From Lachnospiraceae bacterium (GTDB lineage Bacteria; Bacillota; Clostridia; Lachnospirales; Lachnospiraceae), in contig JAJQDT010000042.1 of assembly GCA_021202075.1 (NCBI GenBank), positions 8,080 to 62,680 of the forward strand: 54,601 bases of DNA. The letters run 5' to 3'. The translations under genes were made by a program, and so were the position numbers. Under the pieces are notes generated by a model, which did no database searches, was not told where the DNA came from, and was given only the letters and a program-made list of their open reading frames with translations. Each line of letters starts with the position of its first letter. Position 1 is the first letter of the stretch. Positions 1-9,655 of the stretch are shown in pieces.

Positions 1-3000
1 GAAAGTGATTTTACCGTAGACACGGATGAGGAGACTTACAGCGGATCTGCTATCACGAAGACTATAGTGAGCAGTCTGACAGAGGACACGGATTATGCCG
101 TGACTTATGCGAACAATACCAATGCCGGAACTGCCACCATCACGATTGCAGGTACAGGCAATTATACCGGCAGTCTGACAAACGAATTTATAATCGAGCC
201 AAAAGAAATAACCGTTTCCATCAGCGGGACGACTGGCAACGTATATGGCGGTACGATCACGGCTGCGACAGCAACGCTGGATGGCGTGACAGACGCGGAT
301 GAGGGCAACGTTGACGTTACCCTGACCTACACAGGCACGGCAAATGATGGCACAGAGTACGAGAGCACAGAAGTTCCGACCCTGGCGGGTACCTACACCG
401 TGACCGCCACGATCAGTGACAGCAACTACAGCCTGACCGGAACGACGACAGCGGAGTTTGTGATAGCGAAGGCCACTTATGACATGAGCGGCGTGAGCTT
501 CGCGGATGCGACCTACACCTACGACGGCACGGAAAAGACGCTGACGATCACCGGAAGCGAGAGCCTTCCGGAAGGCGTGACGGTGAGCTACACGGATAAT
601 TCTCTGACGGACGTCGGCAGCATTGAAGTGACCGCGGCATTCAGCGGGGATGCGAATAATTATGAGGCGATTGAGTCTAAGACGGCGACGCTGACAATCA
701 TCAACGCGGACTTTACGGTAACCGTGACTGGCTATGAAGGCGTGTATGACGGCGAAGAGCACAGTATCACGGTAATTGCGGAGGACGGTGTAACGGTGAC
801 ATATTGCTATAGTAAGGACGCCACGGAAGGTGAGGAGGAAACTGACGGCGGAGAAGGTGAGGAGGAAACAGATGCCGCAGAAGATGAGGACGGCTCCGAA
901 GACGACAAAGAGTATACGGTGCTCAATCCAGCCTTTACTGACGCAGGAACCTACACGGTTTACTACAAGGCGAGCAAGGCGAATTACAATGATGTGACCG
1001 GCTCTGTCACGGTAGTGATTACCCAGGCGGAAGGCGAAGGCAGCGTGAGCATCACGGGATGGATATACGGGGAATATGACGCTGACACGAACAGCCTGGC
1101 GCCGGTATCTGCGACGAACGGAACGGATGATGTGACGTACCTCTACAAAACACAGGGTGCAGATGACAGTACTTATACAGATGAAGTCCCGACGGACGCA
1201 GGCAGCTACACGGTGCAGGCCACATTCGCGGCGACCAATAACTATAAAGCCGTGACAGCGACGGCGGACTTTACTATCGCGAAAGCGGCGTCCGGCCTGT
1301 CGGTGGGTGTGGATCTGGAGCTTGACAAGACCTACGGAGACGAGGCATTCGCTCTGAGTGCTACGTGGACGGATACAGAAAACGCCGCAGTCACTTATGT
1401 AAGCAGTGACACGAGTGTCGCGGTTGTAAGTGAGGACGGCACAGTAACAATCGTGGGTGCGGGTACAGCCATCATCACGGTCAGCGTACCGGAGACCGAC
1501 AATTGCACCAGCGGCAGCGTAGAGATTACTTTAACGGTGGAAAAGAAAGACAATACCCTGACCGTGACAGAAGTCGCTTATGAAGTGACGTATGGGGACG
1601 ATCTCTTTACACTGGACGTAACCAGTAAGGGCGGCACGGTGACGTACGTCAGCAGTGACGAGGATGTCGTCACGGTAGATGAGAACGGTACGGTGACGAT
1701 TGTTGGCGTCGGCGAAGCCACGATCTCGATCAGCATCGCGGACAGCGACAACTACAACGGTACGGAGACAACCGTTACCGTGACAGTAAACGAGGCGGCG
1801 CTGACAGATGTTTCTGTTGCACAGACCGGCACACTGACCTACGATGGGACAACGCAGACCGCTGCGGTCACAGCCAGCGCGAAGACCGCAGATGGGACGG
1901 ATGCCGATGTCACCTTTACCTACAGTACTTCGGAAGACGGGGAATATTCCACTGAAATTCCTGCATTTACAGACGCAGGGACTTATACGGTCTACTACCG
2001 CGCCGAGGCAGCCAACCATGAGACGGTGGAAGGCAGCTTTACTGTAACCATCAATAAAGCCACCTATGACATGAGCGGCGTAAGCTTCGAAGATGCAACG
2101 TTCGAATATGATGGGGGAGAGAAAACGCTGGAAATCAGCGGAACTCTCCCGGACGGCGTGACGGTGACGTACTCCGGCAATACCCTGACGGAAGCGGGCA
2201 GCATCACCGCGATTGCGACTTTCACCGGCGATATGGATAATTACGGGGCGATTGACCTGATGATGGCGACACTGACAATCACCGTCCTGGTTGAACTGCC
2301 GGAGCAGACCTTCCCGGATGAGGATGCGGTGCACAAGGTTGAGGTACAGGAAGGCCTGTCCGAAGTGCCGGAGGCTTTGAAAGAGAATCCGGATCTGGAC
2401 ACCGTGGAAGAGATCGAGGCTTTATTGAAAACGGAGGTCACGGCAGCCGAGGGTTATACAACGGAGAATTCGACGGTTTATAATGTGACACTGATGATCA
2501 GCTTCGACGGGGGACTGACCTGGACGAAAGCCACGGCTGAGAATTTCCCTGCAGACGGTCTGCAAGTCCTCCTGCCGTATCCGGAGGGTACGGGCAAAGA
2601 TACCCATGACTTTGTGGTGACGCATATGTTTACGACCACGGACTTCGGCAAAACGCCGGGCGAAACAGAGACTCCGACAGTCACAAAGACGGATGATGGC
2701 CTGGTGGTGACTGTGACCGGACTTTCGCCGATCACCATCGCGTGGAAAGAGATTGGGACAGAGTCAGAGACCGAAAGCGAGACGGCGGCGCAAAGCGAAA
2801 CAACGGCGCAGAGCGAGACGCAGACAGAAAGCGAGACAGCGGTGCAGAGCGAGACGCAGACGGAAAGCGAGACGGAGACGAAAAGTGAAACGACTGCGCA
2901 GAGTGAAACGGAGACGGAAAGCCAGACGGCTGCGGCGGAATTAGAATCCGGGACGGAGAGCCCTGTGCAGACAGGTGATGAGACCCCGATCAGTATGTGG

Positions 3001-3069
3001 CTTACCTTGTTCCTGCTGTCGGCAGCTGCTCTGTTGATGATGGGAGAGCGGAAGCGCCAGAAGAGATAA
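1..3069 (+). CDS. Wall-anchored surface protein with Ig-like/MBG repeats (5' end outside window)
   Basis: The frame is open from base 1, so the N-terminus and signal peptide lie upstream. The visible ~1020 residues are a string of beta-sandwich repeats. MBG-type units recur with the phrases ATYDMSGVSF and AGTYTVYY. Two adjacent Big_2-like units share TYVSSD and DGTVTIVG/NGTVTIVG. A small acidic insert (EGEEETD repeated) sits at about 780-900. The C-terminus is a Ser/Glu/Thr stretch (TESET/AQSET), then VQTGDE, a hydrophobic helix and a basic GERKRQKR tail. This is the standard order of a sortase substrate: wall-spanning region, LPXTG-like motif, membrane segment, positive tail. The motif is a VQTG variant rather than LPXTG. 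Role is inferred to be a cell-wall adhesin or scaffold. Ligand unknown. A terminator follows. Confidence 0.85.
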   Translation, partial: ESDFTVDTDEETYSGSAITKTIVSSLTEDTDYAVTYANNTNAGTATITIAGTGNYTGSLTNEFIIEPKEITVSISGTTGNVYGGTITAATATLDGVTDADEGNVDVTLTYTGTANDGTEYESTEVPTLAGTYTVTATISDSNYSLTGTTTAEFVIAKATYDMSGVSFADATYTYDGTEKTLTITGSESLPEGVTVSYTDNSLTDVGSIEVTAAFSGDANNYEAIESKTATLTIINADFTVTVTGYEGVYDGEEHSITVIAEDGVTVTYCYSKDATEGEEETDGGEGEEETDAAEDEDGSEDDKEYTVLNPAFTDAGTYTVYYKASKANYNDVTGSVTVVITQAEGEGSVSITGWIYGEYDADTNSLAPVSATNGTDDVTYLYKTQGADDSTYTDEVPTDAGSYTVQATFAATNNYKAVTATADFTIAKAASGLSVGVDLELDKTYGDEAFALSATWTDTENAAVTYVSSDTSVAVVSEDGTVTIVGAGTAIITVSVPETDNCTSGSVEITLTVEKKDNTLTVTEVAYEVTYGDDLFTLDVTSKGGTVTYVSSDEDVVTVDENGTVTIVGVGEATISISIADSDNYNGTETTVTVTVNEAALTDVSVAQTGTLTYDGTTQTAAVTASAKTADGTDADVTFTYSTSEDGEYSTEIPAFTDAGTYTVYYRAEAANHETVEGSFTVTINKATYDMSGVSFEDATFEYDGGEKTLEISGTLPDGVTVTYSGNTLTEAGSITAIATFTGDMDNYGAIDLMMATLTITVLVELPEQTFPDEDAVHKVEVQEGLSEVPEALKENPDLDTVEEIEALLKTEVTAAEGYTTENSTVYNVTLMISFDGGLTWTKATAENFPADGLQVLLPYPEGTGKDTHDFVVTHMFTTTDFGKTPGETETPTVTKTDDGLVVTVTGLSPITIAWKEIGTESETESETAAQSETTAQSETQTESETAVQSETQTESETETKSETTAQSETETESQTAAAELESGTESPVQTGDETPISMWLTLFLLSAAALLMMGERKRQKR

Positions 3070-3103
3070 GGGCGCAGAAACGCTATTTTGACACATTGCA
3101 GTA

Positions 3104-3202
3104 TAGACATAGCGCTATTTGGGTACAGCATAATTTTAGACACAGCGCTATTTGGGTACAGAGCAATTTCAGGCACAGCACCATTCAGACACAGCATTAT
3201 TT
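3104..3202. repeat. 33-bp tandem repeat, three degenerate units
   Basis: Units begin near 3104, 3137 and 3170. The first two share AGCGCTATTTGGGTACAG almost exactly and the third is diverged. It lies between the surface-protein stop and its terminator, so it would be in the mRNA 3' untranslated region. Confidence 0.7.
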
Positions 3203-3219
3203 AGAGATGAAGCGGAAAT

Positions 3220-3241
3220 AGCAGCCGTCAGGCTGCTTTTT
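3220..3241 (+). terminator. Rho-independent terminator after the surface protein
   Basis: Seven-bp stem AGCAGCC / GGCTGCT with a GTCA loop, followed by a T-run. Confidence 0.8.
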
Positions 3242-3331
3242 CCTGTGGTGGGTAAGTAAGTCGGTGGCAGTCTGTTTCAGCAATGCGACGGACATTCTTG
3301 CGTGGCGCTGTGGTCTTGCCGGCTGTATTAT

Positions 3332-3377
3332 GATTATATGATTAAAAAAAATCCATAGATTATATGATTAAAATCCA
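3332..3377. repeat. Short direct repeat in the intergenic region
   Basis: GATTATATGATTAAAA plus ATCCA occurs at 3332-3355 and again at 3358-3377, differing in A-run length. It lies upstream of the dehydratase gene. A promoter or operator role is possible but not shown. Confidence 0.5.
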
Positions 3378-3544
3378 CTCTGCCTTTACAATTTCCGGAA
3401 ATTATCGTATAATGCGCAGGGAAATTGAGAAAAACATATGGCAGGAATTTTTGCGCTGCGTGAATAACGGAGCAAAAGACCGGCAGAATGCGTATGGTAT
3501 CGGGACGGTCATCGACGGATGCGGGGCAGGGAGGACAGAGAGTT

Positions 3545-4807
3545 TTGCAGGTTATTGAGACATTTGGCCATTATATTGAAAAAATGAGTGAGACGGAGCC
3601 GTCGCGGGCGCGGCGGCTTTTAAAGACCGGGTGGCAGGCACAGAATCTGAAGTACCGGTTTGCGCCGGATAAGAGGCTGCTCCCGGCGGATCAGTATCTG
3701 GCGCGGCTGATGATGGATACGATGCTGCAGCCGCTGAAGAAGCCGGACCAGAGTGTGCTGGTTAGTGTGTTTACGCCATGCGAGCTGATGCAGGAAGCCG
3801 GGCTTTCCCCCTACAATGTGGAAGCCTTCTCCTGCTATCTTTCTGCTTCGAAGGCGGAGCGGGCGCTTTTGCAGACGGCGGAGGATTTTGGAATTTCTGA
3901 GACACTGTGCAGCTACCATAAGACGTTTATCGGTGCGGCCAGGAGAGGACTTCTTCCTGCGCCGCGCTGTATCGTCTATACGAGCCTGGCCTGCGACGCG
4001 AACCTCCTGACGTTTAAGGAGATGGCGGACTTTTACCAGGCACCGTGCTTTGCGATTGACGTTCCGGCGGGGCATACGGAGGCGGATATCGCCTATGTGG
4101 CGGACCAGTTCCGCGACCTGAAACGGTTTCTGGAAAAACAGACTGGTAAAACGATCGATGAGGAACGGCTTGGGGAGCGGCTAAAGCGCAGTCGGCGGAC
4201 GCTGGAGAATTATGACCGGTTCCAGAAGGGGAGGGTGGATAAATACATTCCGGCGGATCTGGTGTCGCCGATGTATTGTGGAATGACGAACAACATCCTG
4301 CTGGGCACGGAGGAAGAAGAGCGGTATACGGCGCGTCTGCTTGCGGATATGGAAAAGGCAGGTCCTGCGCGGGGAAAGCGCATTTACTGGATGCACACGC
4401 TTCCATTTTGGTCACAGGCCGTGAAGGATGCGTTTCTGCTCAAGGAGAGCGCGCAGATTGTGGGGTGCGAGCTGGCGCAGGTTTCGGATCTGGAGCATCA
4501 TTCGGACGACCCCTATGAGGATATGGCGATGCGCCTGGTGTACAATTCGCTCAATGGCAGCATTACGCGGCGCATTGATGCGGGCATCCGGCATACGAAG
4601 GAGACGCAGGCGGACGGCGTGATCTGGTTCAATCACTGGGGCTGCAAGCATACGCTTGGCGGCTCGCAGCTTGCGAAGAAAAAATTTGAGGCGGAAGGAA
4701 TCCCGACGCTGATCCTGGACGGGGACGGCTGCGACCGGAGCCACGGCGGCGAGGGACAGACCTCCACACGGCTGGGGGCGTTTCTGGAGATGCTGGGCGA
4801 GGGGTAA
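3545..4807 (+). CDS. 2-hydroxyacyl-CoA dehydratase D-component subunit (HgdB/BcrC-like)
   Basis: Belongs to the 2-hydroxyglutaryl-CoA dehydratase D-component family (PF06050), whose iron-sulfur subunits remove water from 2-hydroxyacyl-CoA by a ketyl-radical mechanism. Visible signatures are the N-terminal ETFGHYIEK...ARRLLKTGW, FTPCELMQEAGLSPY, and conserved cysteines in SETLCSYHKTF, CIVYTSLACDAN and FNHWGCKHTLGG. The frame is open from an ATG at 3488. I prefer the TTG at 3545, because GGAGG (3530-3534) sits 10 nt upstream and family members begin close to QVIETFG. That start gives 420 residues, normal for the family. The next gene supplies a second subunit and the activase, so the pair could form a whole enzyme. 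The substrate cannot be told from sequence. Confidence 0.85.
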   Translation: MQVIETFGHYIEKMSETEPSRARRLLKTGWQAQNLKYRFAPDKRLLPADQYLARLMMDTMLQPLKKPDQSVLVSVFTPCELMQEAGLSPYNVEAFSCYLSASKAERALLQTAEDFGISETLCSYHKTFIGAARRGLLPAPRCIVYTSLACDANLLTFKEMADFYQAPCFAIDVPAGHTEADIAYVADQFRDLKRFLEKQTGKTIDEERLGERLKRSRRTLENYDRFQKGRVDKYIPADLVSPMYCGMTNNILLGTEEEERYTARLLADMEKAGPARGKRIYWMHTLPFWSQAVKDAFLLKESAQIVGCELAQVSDLEHHSDDPYEDMAMRLVYNSLNGSITRRIDAGIRHTKETQADGVIWFNHWGCKHTLGGSQLAKKKFEAEGIPTLILDGDGCDRSHGGEGQTSTRLGAFLEMLGEG

Positions 4808-4890
4808 ATATTGATAATATTGCACAAACAATATACAAATAATGCTGACAGAACCGTAATGGCAATCGCTGCGGCATGATTCGTATAATG

Positions 4891-4961
4891 GGAGCCGCGT
4901 AATAAATAATCGCTTTGCGATTGGCACGGCAATCGTCCATTCTCGCTTTGCGAATACGGAT
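4891..4961. repeat. Composite palindromic element, copy E1
   Basis: A ~40-nt nested hairpin (4891-4930: outer GCCGCGT/GCACGGC imperfect, inner ATCGC-TTT-GCGAT), a 4-nt spacer, then a 27-nt imperfect hairpin (4935-4961) containing TCGCTTTGCGA. Same order and spacing as copies at 27743-27815 and 41698-41768. Confidence 0.6.
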
Positions 4962-5165
4962 ATGTAACGCTGCTGGTGACGAAAGGGTATGATGTGATTG
5001 GCGAAACAGACAGCGTGCAGAAACGGGCAGATATCGTCTGATGAGAATCTGGATGTTGATCATAGAGGGAAAATGAACCGCCTGCAAGGAAGCCGCGTAC
5101 AGCGTGTACAGCGGAAAGCAAAGCGCAGATGGCGATTGCATAGATGACAGGGTGAGGAAATTATT

Positions 5166-7106
5166 TTGGGAAAGACATATTATGTTTGTAAATATACGCC
5201 TCTGGAGCTGCTCTCAGCGTTCGGCGGCGAATGTGAGAATCTGAATCATATGCCGGAAGGGTTTGATTTTGCGGATCAGATTGCGCATCCGAATCTCTGC
5301 GGATTTGGAAAATCCGTCCTGGAGGCGGTGCTTGCCGGAGAGGTGAGAGAACTGGTGCTGGTCAACTGCTGCGACACGATCCGCAGTGTTTACGACTTGC
5401 TGAAGGACATGTTTCCCGGTGCAGTGCGGGGGCAGGGCGATGAGTCGCCGGAACGGAAGGATCCTTCGCATTTAGAAAGTGCTCCGGGCGGCGGACAGCT
5501 GGATTTCCTGTATATGGTGGACGCGCTCCACTGCGGCAATGCCTGCAGCCGGGAGCGTATGGCGGCGCAATTGAAGGATCTGGCAAAAAAATACGGGGAA
5601 TATAAAGAACGTGCCTTTGACTACGAGGCATTCCGCAGCGCGTTTTCCCCGCAGGAGCGTATGACCATGCCGCATATTACCGTCCTCGGCGCCCGGATGG
5701 GCGAGGAGTTGTTCGAGATGACGGCTCAGAACATGCCGCTCCCGGTCGTGAATGAGACCTGTGTGCACAATCGTTCTGTGGCGTGGACATACTCGGGGGA
5801 TACGTTTGCGACTGGCCTGGAGGGAGCGCATTCTGACGGAACCTCCGGTAAGGAAATGAGTTCTGATCAAGGTAATCGGAGTGGGAGTGGAATTGGAAGC
5901 TCCGATGTGAACTGTGGTGTACTTCATGGTGACTGCTCTTGTGGTAACAGAGCGTTCGGTGAAGGGACAGAAAGCGCAAGGGCAGATTTCGACGCCCTCA
6001 TGGACTGGTATGCGGGCGAACTGCTCGGGCAGATTCCGTGTATGCGGATGTTGGATGCGACCGGGCGTAAGCAGCTGTATCAGAATCCCTCTTTGAAGGG
6101 AATTATTTATCATACGGTGAAATTCTGTGATTTTTACAGCTTTGAATACGCCGACATCAAGTCGCATACGGATGTGCCGCTTCTGAAAATTGAGTCGGAT
6201 TATACGGTGCAGAGCAGCGGGCAGCTGCTGACCAGGCTGGAGGCGTTTGCGGAGAGCCTGAACTCGGAAATGGCCGACGGAAACGCTATATCCGCGGGAC
6301 AATATGGAAGGAGAACACCTCACATGGGGAAGGGATATTTTGCGGGGATTGACAGCGGCTCGACGAGCACGGATGTCGTGATTTTAAATAAGAAGAAAGA
6401 AATCGTGGCGGGCATTATTCTGCCGACCGGCGCGGGCGCGGCGATCGGGGCGGAGCGGGCGCTGGAGCAGGCGCTGCAGGAAGCCGAGCTTCGGAGGGAG
6501 GACATTGATTCTGTCGTCACGACGGGTTATGGCCGCACGGCGATTCAGGTGGGAGATAAGAGCATCACCGAAATCACCTGCCACGCGAGAGGGGCGCATT
6601 TTCTTGACCCGCGTGTGCGGACGGTTGTGGACATCGGCGGGCAGGACAGCAAGGTCATCCGGCTTGACGAGGACGGTTCGGTGAAGAATTTTGTCATGAA
6701 CGATAAATGCGCGGCGGGCACCGGACGCTTTCTGGAAATGATGGCGCGGACAATGGAGATGAGCCTGGACGAGATCGGGAAGGCGGGTCTTTCTTATGAG
6801 GAGGATATCACGATATCCAGCATGTGCACGGTGTTTGCGGAGTCCGAGGTGGTCTCGCTGATTGCGCAGAACAAAAAGCCGGACGACATCGTTCATGGGC
6901 TGAACAAGGCGGTCGCCGCGAAAACGGCGGCACTCGTGAAGCGCGTCGGCGGCGCGGAAGCCTACATGATGACCGGCGGTGTGGCGCAGAACCGGGGACT
7001 TGTGAAGACGCTCGAGGAGCGGCTTGGCACGAAGCTGATCATCAGCGACAAGGCGCAGCTGTGCGGGGCGCTCGGCGCGGCTCTGTATGCGGCGGATATG
7101 GGGTGA
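5166..7106 (+). CDS. Fusion: 2-hydroxyacyl-CoA dehydratase subunit + CoA-dehydratase activase
   Basis: Residues ~1-370 resemble a divergent D-component subunit (N-terminal TPLELLSAFGGE, VLVNCCDTIRS, CGNACSRERM). Residues 387-646 are a complete activase of the BcrAD/BadF/HgdC ASKHA ATPase family: phosphate loop GIDSGSTSTDVV, VDIGGQDSKV, GGVAQN, and the two cysteines that bridge a [4Fe-4S] cluster in activase dimers (NDKCAAGTGRF and SSMCTVFAESE). The activase drives ATP-coupled electron injection into the dehydratase. Start is TTG with GGTGAGG upstream. Residues ~213-271 are a Gly/Ser/Asp-rich insertion not expected in the family. Just before codon 387 there is AAGGAG (6308-6313) 10 nt ahead of ATG 6324, so a free ~260-residue activase could also be translated. 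Confidence 0.85.
   Translation: MGKTYYVCKYTPLELLSAFGGECENLNHMPEGFDFADQIAHPNLCGFGKSVLEAVLAGEVRELVLVNCCDTIRSVYDLLKDMFPGAVRGQGDESPERKDPSHLESAPGGGQLDFLYMVDALHCGNACSRERMAAQLKDLAKKYGEYKERAFDYEAFRSAFSPQERMTMPHITVLGARMGEELFEMTAQNMPLPVVNETCVHNRSVAWTYSGDTFATGLEGAHSDGTSGKEMSSDQGNRSGSGIGSSDVNCGVLHGDCSCGNRAFGEGTESARADFDALMDWYAGELLGQIPCMRMLDATGRKQLYQNPSLKGIIYHTVKFCDFYSFEYADIKSHTDVPLLKIESDYTVQSSGQLLTRLEAFAESLNSEMADGNAISAGQYGRRTPHMGKGYFAGIDSGSTSTDVVILNKKKEIVAGIILPTGAGAAIGAERALEQALQEAELRREDIDSVVTTGYGRTAIQVGDKSITEITCHARGAHFLDPRVRTVVDIGGQDSKVIRLDEDGSVKNFVMNDKCAAGTGRFLEMMARTMEMSLDEIGKAGLSYEEDITISSMCTVFAESEVVSLIAQNKKPDDIVHGLNKAVAAKTAALVKRVGGAEAYMMTGGVAQNRGLVKTLEERLGTKLIISDKAQLCGALGAALYAADMG
6308..6326 (+). promoter_or_regulatory. 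Internal Shine-Dalgarno plus ATG at the fusion junction
   Basis: AAGGAG at 6308-6313 is followed 10 nt later by an in-frame ATG (6324) exactly where the activase domain begins. A product from here would be 260 residues, the usual size of stand-alone activases. Confidence 0.5.
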
Positions 7107-7528
7107 TGTCGCTAAGAGATGCCGGACCTTCGTGCGTTTTCCGGCGGTTATTGGAGCGTAGAACTGCAGGCTGTATTTACATTGCGTATTTGTTTTTTGA
7201 CACTTACCTTTCCTGATAAAAAAGCAGGATGCTGTTAAATCCAGATTTACTAAATCCAGATTTAATGACAGGTATGCAGACGCGGCCCCCTTTATGATCG
7301 AATATACGGGCATGCGGGAATTTTACGGATTGCAGGATCATATTTTTATAAATATTGTGGCAATGAATCCAGTTTTATAGTAGAATAGAAAAAACGCGAA
7401 ATTCCGGATTCGATTTGTTGGGATCTTCCAATCCCACGATAACGGTAATACCCATTTGCTGATCTTTGACGTTGCTGTTGAGAGTAGTACTGTATCCGGG
7501 ATGATAAAAACAGGAAAAGGAGACTATC
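7107..7528. other. Intergenic region with a possible structured leader before ybaB
   Basis: No convincing gene. A direct repeat of AAATCCAGATTTA occurs near 7239-7266. A long-range helix is possible between ATTCCGGAT (7401-7409) and ATCCGGGAT (7494-7502), enclosing the hairpin TGGGAT-cttcca-ATCCCA (7419-7436). It does not show the conserved apical loop of SRP RNA. The ribosome site AGGAAAAGGAG for ybaB follows near 7511. Confidence 0.4.
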
Positions 7529-7870
7529 ATGGCGAAACGAGGCGGTTTTCAGGGCGGGATGCCCGGCAATATGAACAATCTGATGAAGCAGGCGCAGAAG
7601 ATGCAGAAGCAGATGGAGGAGAATCAGAAGGCGCTTGAGGAGAAGGAATTCACTGCGGCGGCCGGCGGCGGCGCGGTCGAGGTGACGATTTCCGGCAAGC
7701 GTGAGGTGACGAAGGTGAAGCTCTCGGAGGAGGTCGTGGATCCGGATGACATCGAAATGCTGGAGGATCTGGTTGTAGCTGCAACCAATGAGGCGCTGCG
7801 CAAGGTCGATGAAGAGGCGGCCGCCGCGATGTCGAAGTTCACCGGCGGCATGGGAGGATTCGGATTCTGA
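7529..7870 (+). CDS. ybaB: YbaB/EbfC nucleoid-associated protein
   Basis: A 113-residue protein of the YbaB/EbfC family, small dimeric DNA-binding proteins usually encoded just before recR. Visible family features: glycine/asparagine-rich N-terminus ([21 protein letters not shown]), amphipathic helix with [26 protein letters not shown], then [21 protein letters not shown] and a Gly/Phe-rich end. Strong ribosome site AAAAGGAG. The stop overlaps the recR start (TGATG), so the two are translationally coupled. The usual dnaX upstream partner is absent here. Confidence 0.95.
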   Translation: MAKRGGFQGGMPGNMNNLMKQAQKMQKQMEENQKALEEKEFTAAAGGGAVEVTISGKREVTKVKLSEEVVDPDDIEMLEDLVVAATNEALRKVDEEAAAAMSKFTGGMGGFGF

Positions 7871-8466
7871 TGGATTACTATGGAAAACGGATGTCGAAGC
7901 TGATCGAGCAGCTTTCCGCGCTGCCGGGTATCGGGAACAAATCCGCGCAGCGGCTGGCATTTCACATCATTCATATGCCGCAGGAGCAGGTGAAGCAGCT
8001 GACCGACGCGATCACGGACGCGCGGGAAAACATCCGCTACTGCAAGGAATGCTGTACGCTGACGGATCAGGAAATTTGCCCGATCTGCAGCAATCCGGCG
8101 CGGGATAAGAAGACCATCATGGTGGTCGAGACAACCAGGGACCTGGCGGCTTATGAGAAGACCGGGAAATACGAGGGCGTCTACCATGTGCTGCACGGCG
8201 CGATTTCCCCGATGCTCGGGGTCGGGCCGGGCGACATTCGCCTGAAGGAACTGATCAAACGGCTCGAGGGCGATGTGGAGGAGGTCATTATCGCGACGAA
8301 CTCCAGCCTCGAAGGAGAGACGACCGCGATGTACATCAGCAAGCTGATCAAACCGACCGGTATCAAAGTCACCCGTATCGCGAGCGGCGTTCCGGTCGGC
8401 GGAGACCTCGAATATATTGATGAAATGACTTTGCTGCGCGCGCTCGAAGGGCGGGTGGAACTTTAA
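7870..8466 (+). CDS. recR: Recombination protein RecR
   Basis: A 198-residue protein with the complete RecR layout: helix-hairpin-helix near the N-terminus ([19 protein letters not shown]), four-cysteine zinc finger ([16 protein letters not shown]), Toprim domain starting [17 protein letters not shown], and a C-terminal Walker-like segment with [17 protein letters not shown]. RecR acts with RecF/RecO in loading RecA at single-strand gaps. Overlaps ybaB by one base. Its end overlaps by a few bases the end of the convergent yyaC-like gene. Confidence 0.97.
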   Translation: MDYYGKRMSKLIEQLSALPGIGNKSAQRLAFHIIHMPQEQVKQLTDAITDARENIRYCKECCTLTDQEICPICSNPARDKKTIMVVETTRDLAAYEKTGKYEGVYHVLHGAISPMLGVGPGDIRLKELIKRLEGDVEEVIIATNSSLEGETTAMYISKLIKPTGIKVTRIASGVPVGGDLEYIDEMTLLRALEGRVEL

Positions 8467-9191
8467 CCACACGCATCCACAATGCATGCGCAGATCTGCT
8501 CAGCCATTGTCATAATCAGAGACAGGCGCACGGTCTGCAGGGTGAGATAAGGTTGATCGCCCCGTGCGCCGGCGATTCCGGTGATGGAGATATCTCCTGT
8601 GGCGGGCAGATCCTTGCTGACGCCCATACCGGGCTTTATGCTGCCGGGGTGGACAAATACAGACCCGATTTTACTTTCCTGGCCAAGAGAAGCATCCACA
8701 GCGATGATTACGCTGTTTGGATGCTCTTTTTTTATCTGATGAAGCGTCTTTTCCAGATTGCAGGCGTGAACGGTGGAGGAGAGCGTACCGTAAACGAAAA
8801 ACGATGTTCCGGCATATTTTTGCAGCAGGCTTCCGGTAAGCGGACCCAGGCTGTCGCCGATGAGCCGGTCGGTGCCGATGCATAAAATGACGGGAGCTGT
8901 GAGGCTGGCACATGCGGGCGGGTTAAGAAGCTTTTCTTGTGCGCCGCGGCGGGATTTTGATCTCAAACTGTCAGATTTCAGGAGGTCTGTGCTGGCACAT
9001 GTCCGCGCGTTTTCCAGAAGCCGGGCGAGGTATACCGGATGAAGCGGCAGGGGCTCGGCAAAATCTGTCTGAGCAGGCGCTTCCTGTATGTCCGGCTGAT
9101 TTTGTTTATTCCCGCGAAGCGACGAGCCAGATAGCCGTGCTTGCGTGGATATTTGACTTCGAACTGCTTTCACAGAATGAAGAAGACGCAT
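8463..9191 (-). CDS. yyaC: YyaC-family sporulation protein (GPR-like fold) with N-terminal extension
   Basis: The last ~150 residues match the YyaC family, putative sporulation proteins related to the germination protease fold: [69 protein letters not shown]. The aspartates in [12 protein letters not shown] and AVDAS lie where the metal or active site of the fold is expected. The first ~95 residues have no visible domain and are Ser/Arg/Leu/Ala-rich. The start is supported by AAAGGA just ahead of ATG 9191. A substrate is not known for the family. Convergent with recR, overlapping by four bases. Confidence 0.85.
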   Translation of the reverse strand: MRLLHSVKAVRSQISTQARLSGSSLRGNKQNQPDIQEAPAQTDFAEPLPLHPVYLARLLENARTCASTDLLKSDSLRSKSRRGAQEKLLNPPACASLTAPVILCIGTDRLIGDSLGPLTGSLLQKYAGTSFFVYGTLSSTVHACNLEKTLHQIKKEHPNSVIIAVDASLGQESKIGSVFVHPGSIKPGMGVSKDLPATGDISITGIAGARGDQPYLTLQTVRLSLIMTMAEQICACIVDACG

Positions 9192-9453
9192 ATTCGTTCC
9201 TTTCTGCGGGCGGATTTTATTTTAAGTTTATCCGGTCTGAAACGAAATATTCATGATGCGGGCGGTCTGCATCGTAATTCGATTTTTATTCTGTCTATTC
9301 CATCGAGCGCTCAATGCATATCGACACTTCCTGAAAAAGCATCCGATGCAAGATTTGAGGATTCCTGGTATCGGATTAAAACAGGAACAACCAATGCGTG
9401 TAATGCGCAAAATGTTTAGACTCATATGTAATATGCAAAAATACTTAGGTACC

Positions 9454-9482
9454 TTGACACTATCCGGAGCCTGTGCTATAAT
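9454..9482 (+). promoter_or_regulatory. Consensus sigma-A promoter
   Basis: TTGACA (9454-9459), 17-bp spacer, TATAAT (9477-9482), with an extended -10 TG at 9474-9475. Probably drives the marR-ABC transporter operon through a long leader. Confidence 0.8.
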
Positions 9483-9655
9483 CATGCCCGCCGAATTGTT
9501 TGAAGCTGTTTTGAATGTCGGCAACAGAAAGGGTGGGATGCACGCGATCGCATACAGGATGGTTGCTTTGTCGCCGTTCGTATTCGCTGACGTTTCCTGT
9601 AGACTGTGACCTGCTGTTCTGAATAACGATATGGTAGCCGCACATGATATGGCGC

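Noticed and set aside
7107..7528. SRP (4.5S/scRNA) gene upstream of ybaB-recR
   Set aside because: The conserved GGAAGCAGCA-type apical loop is not present.
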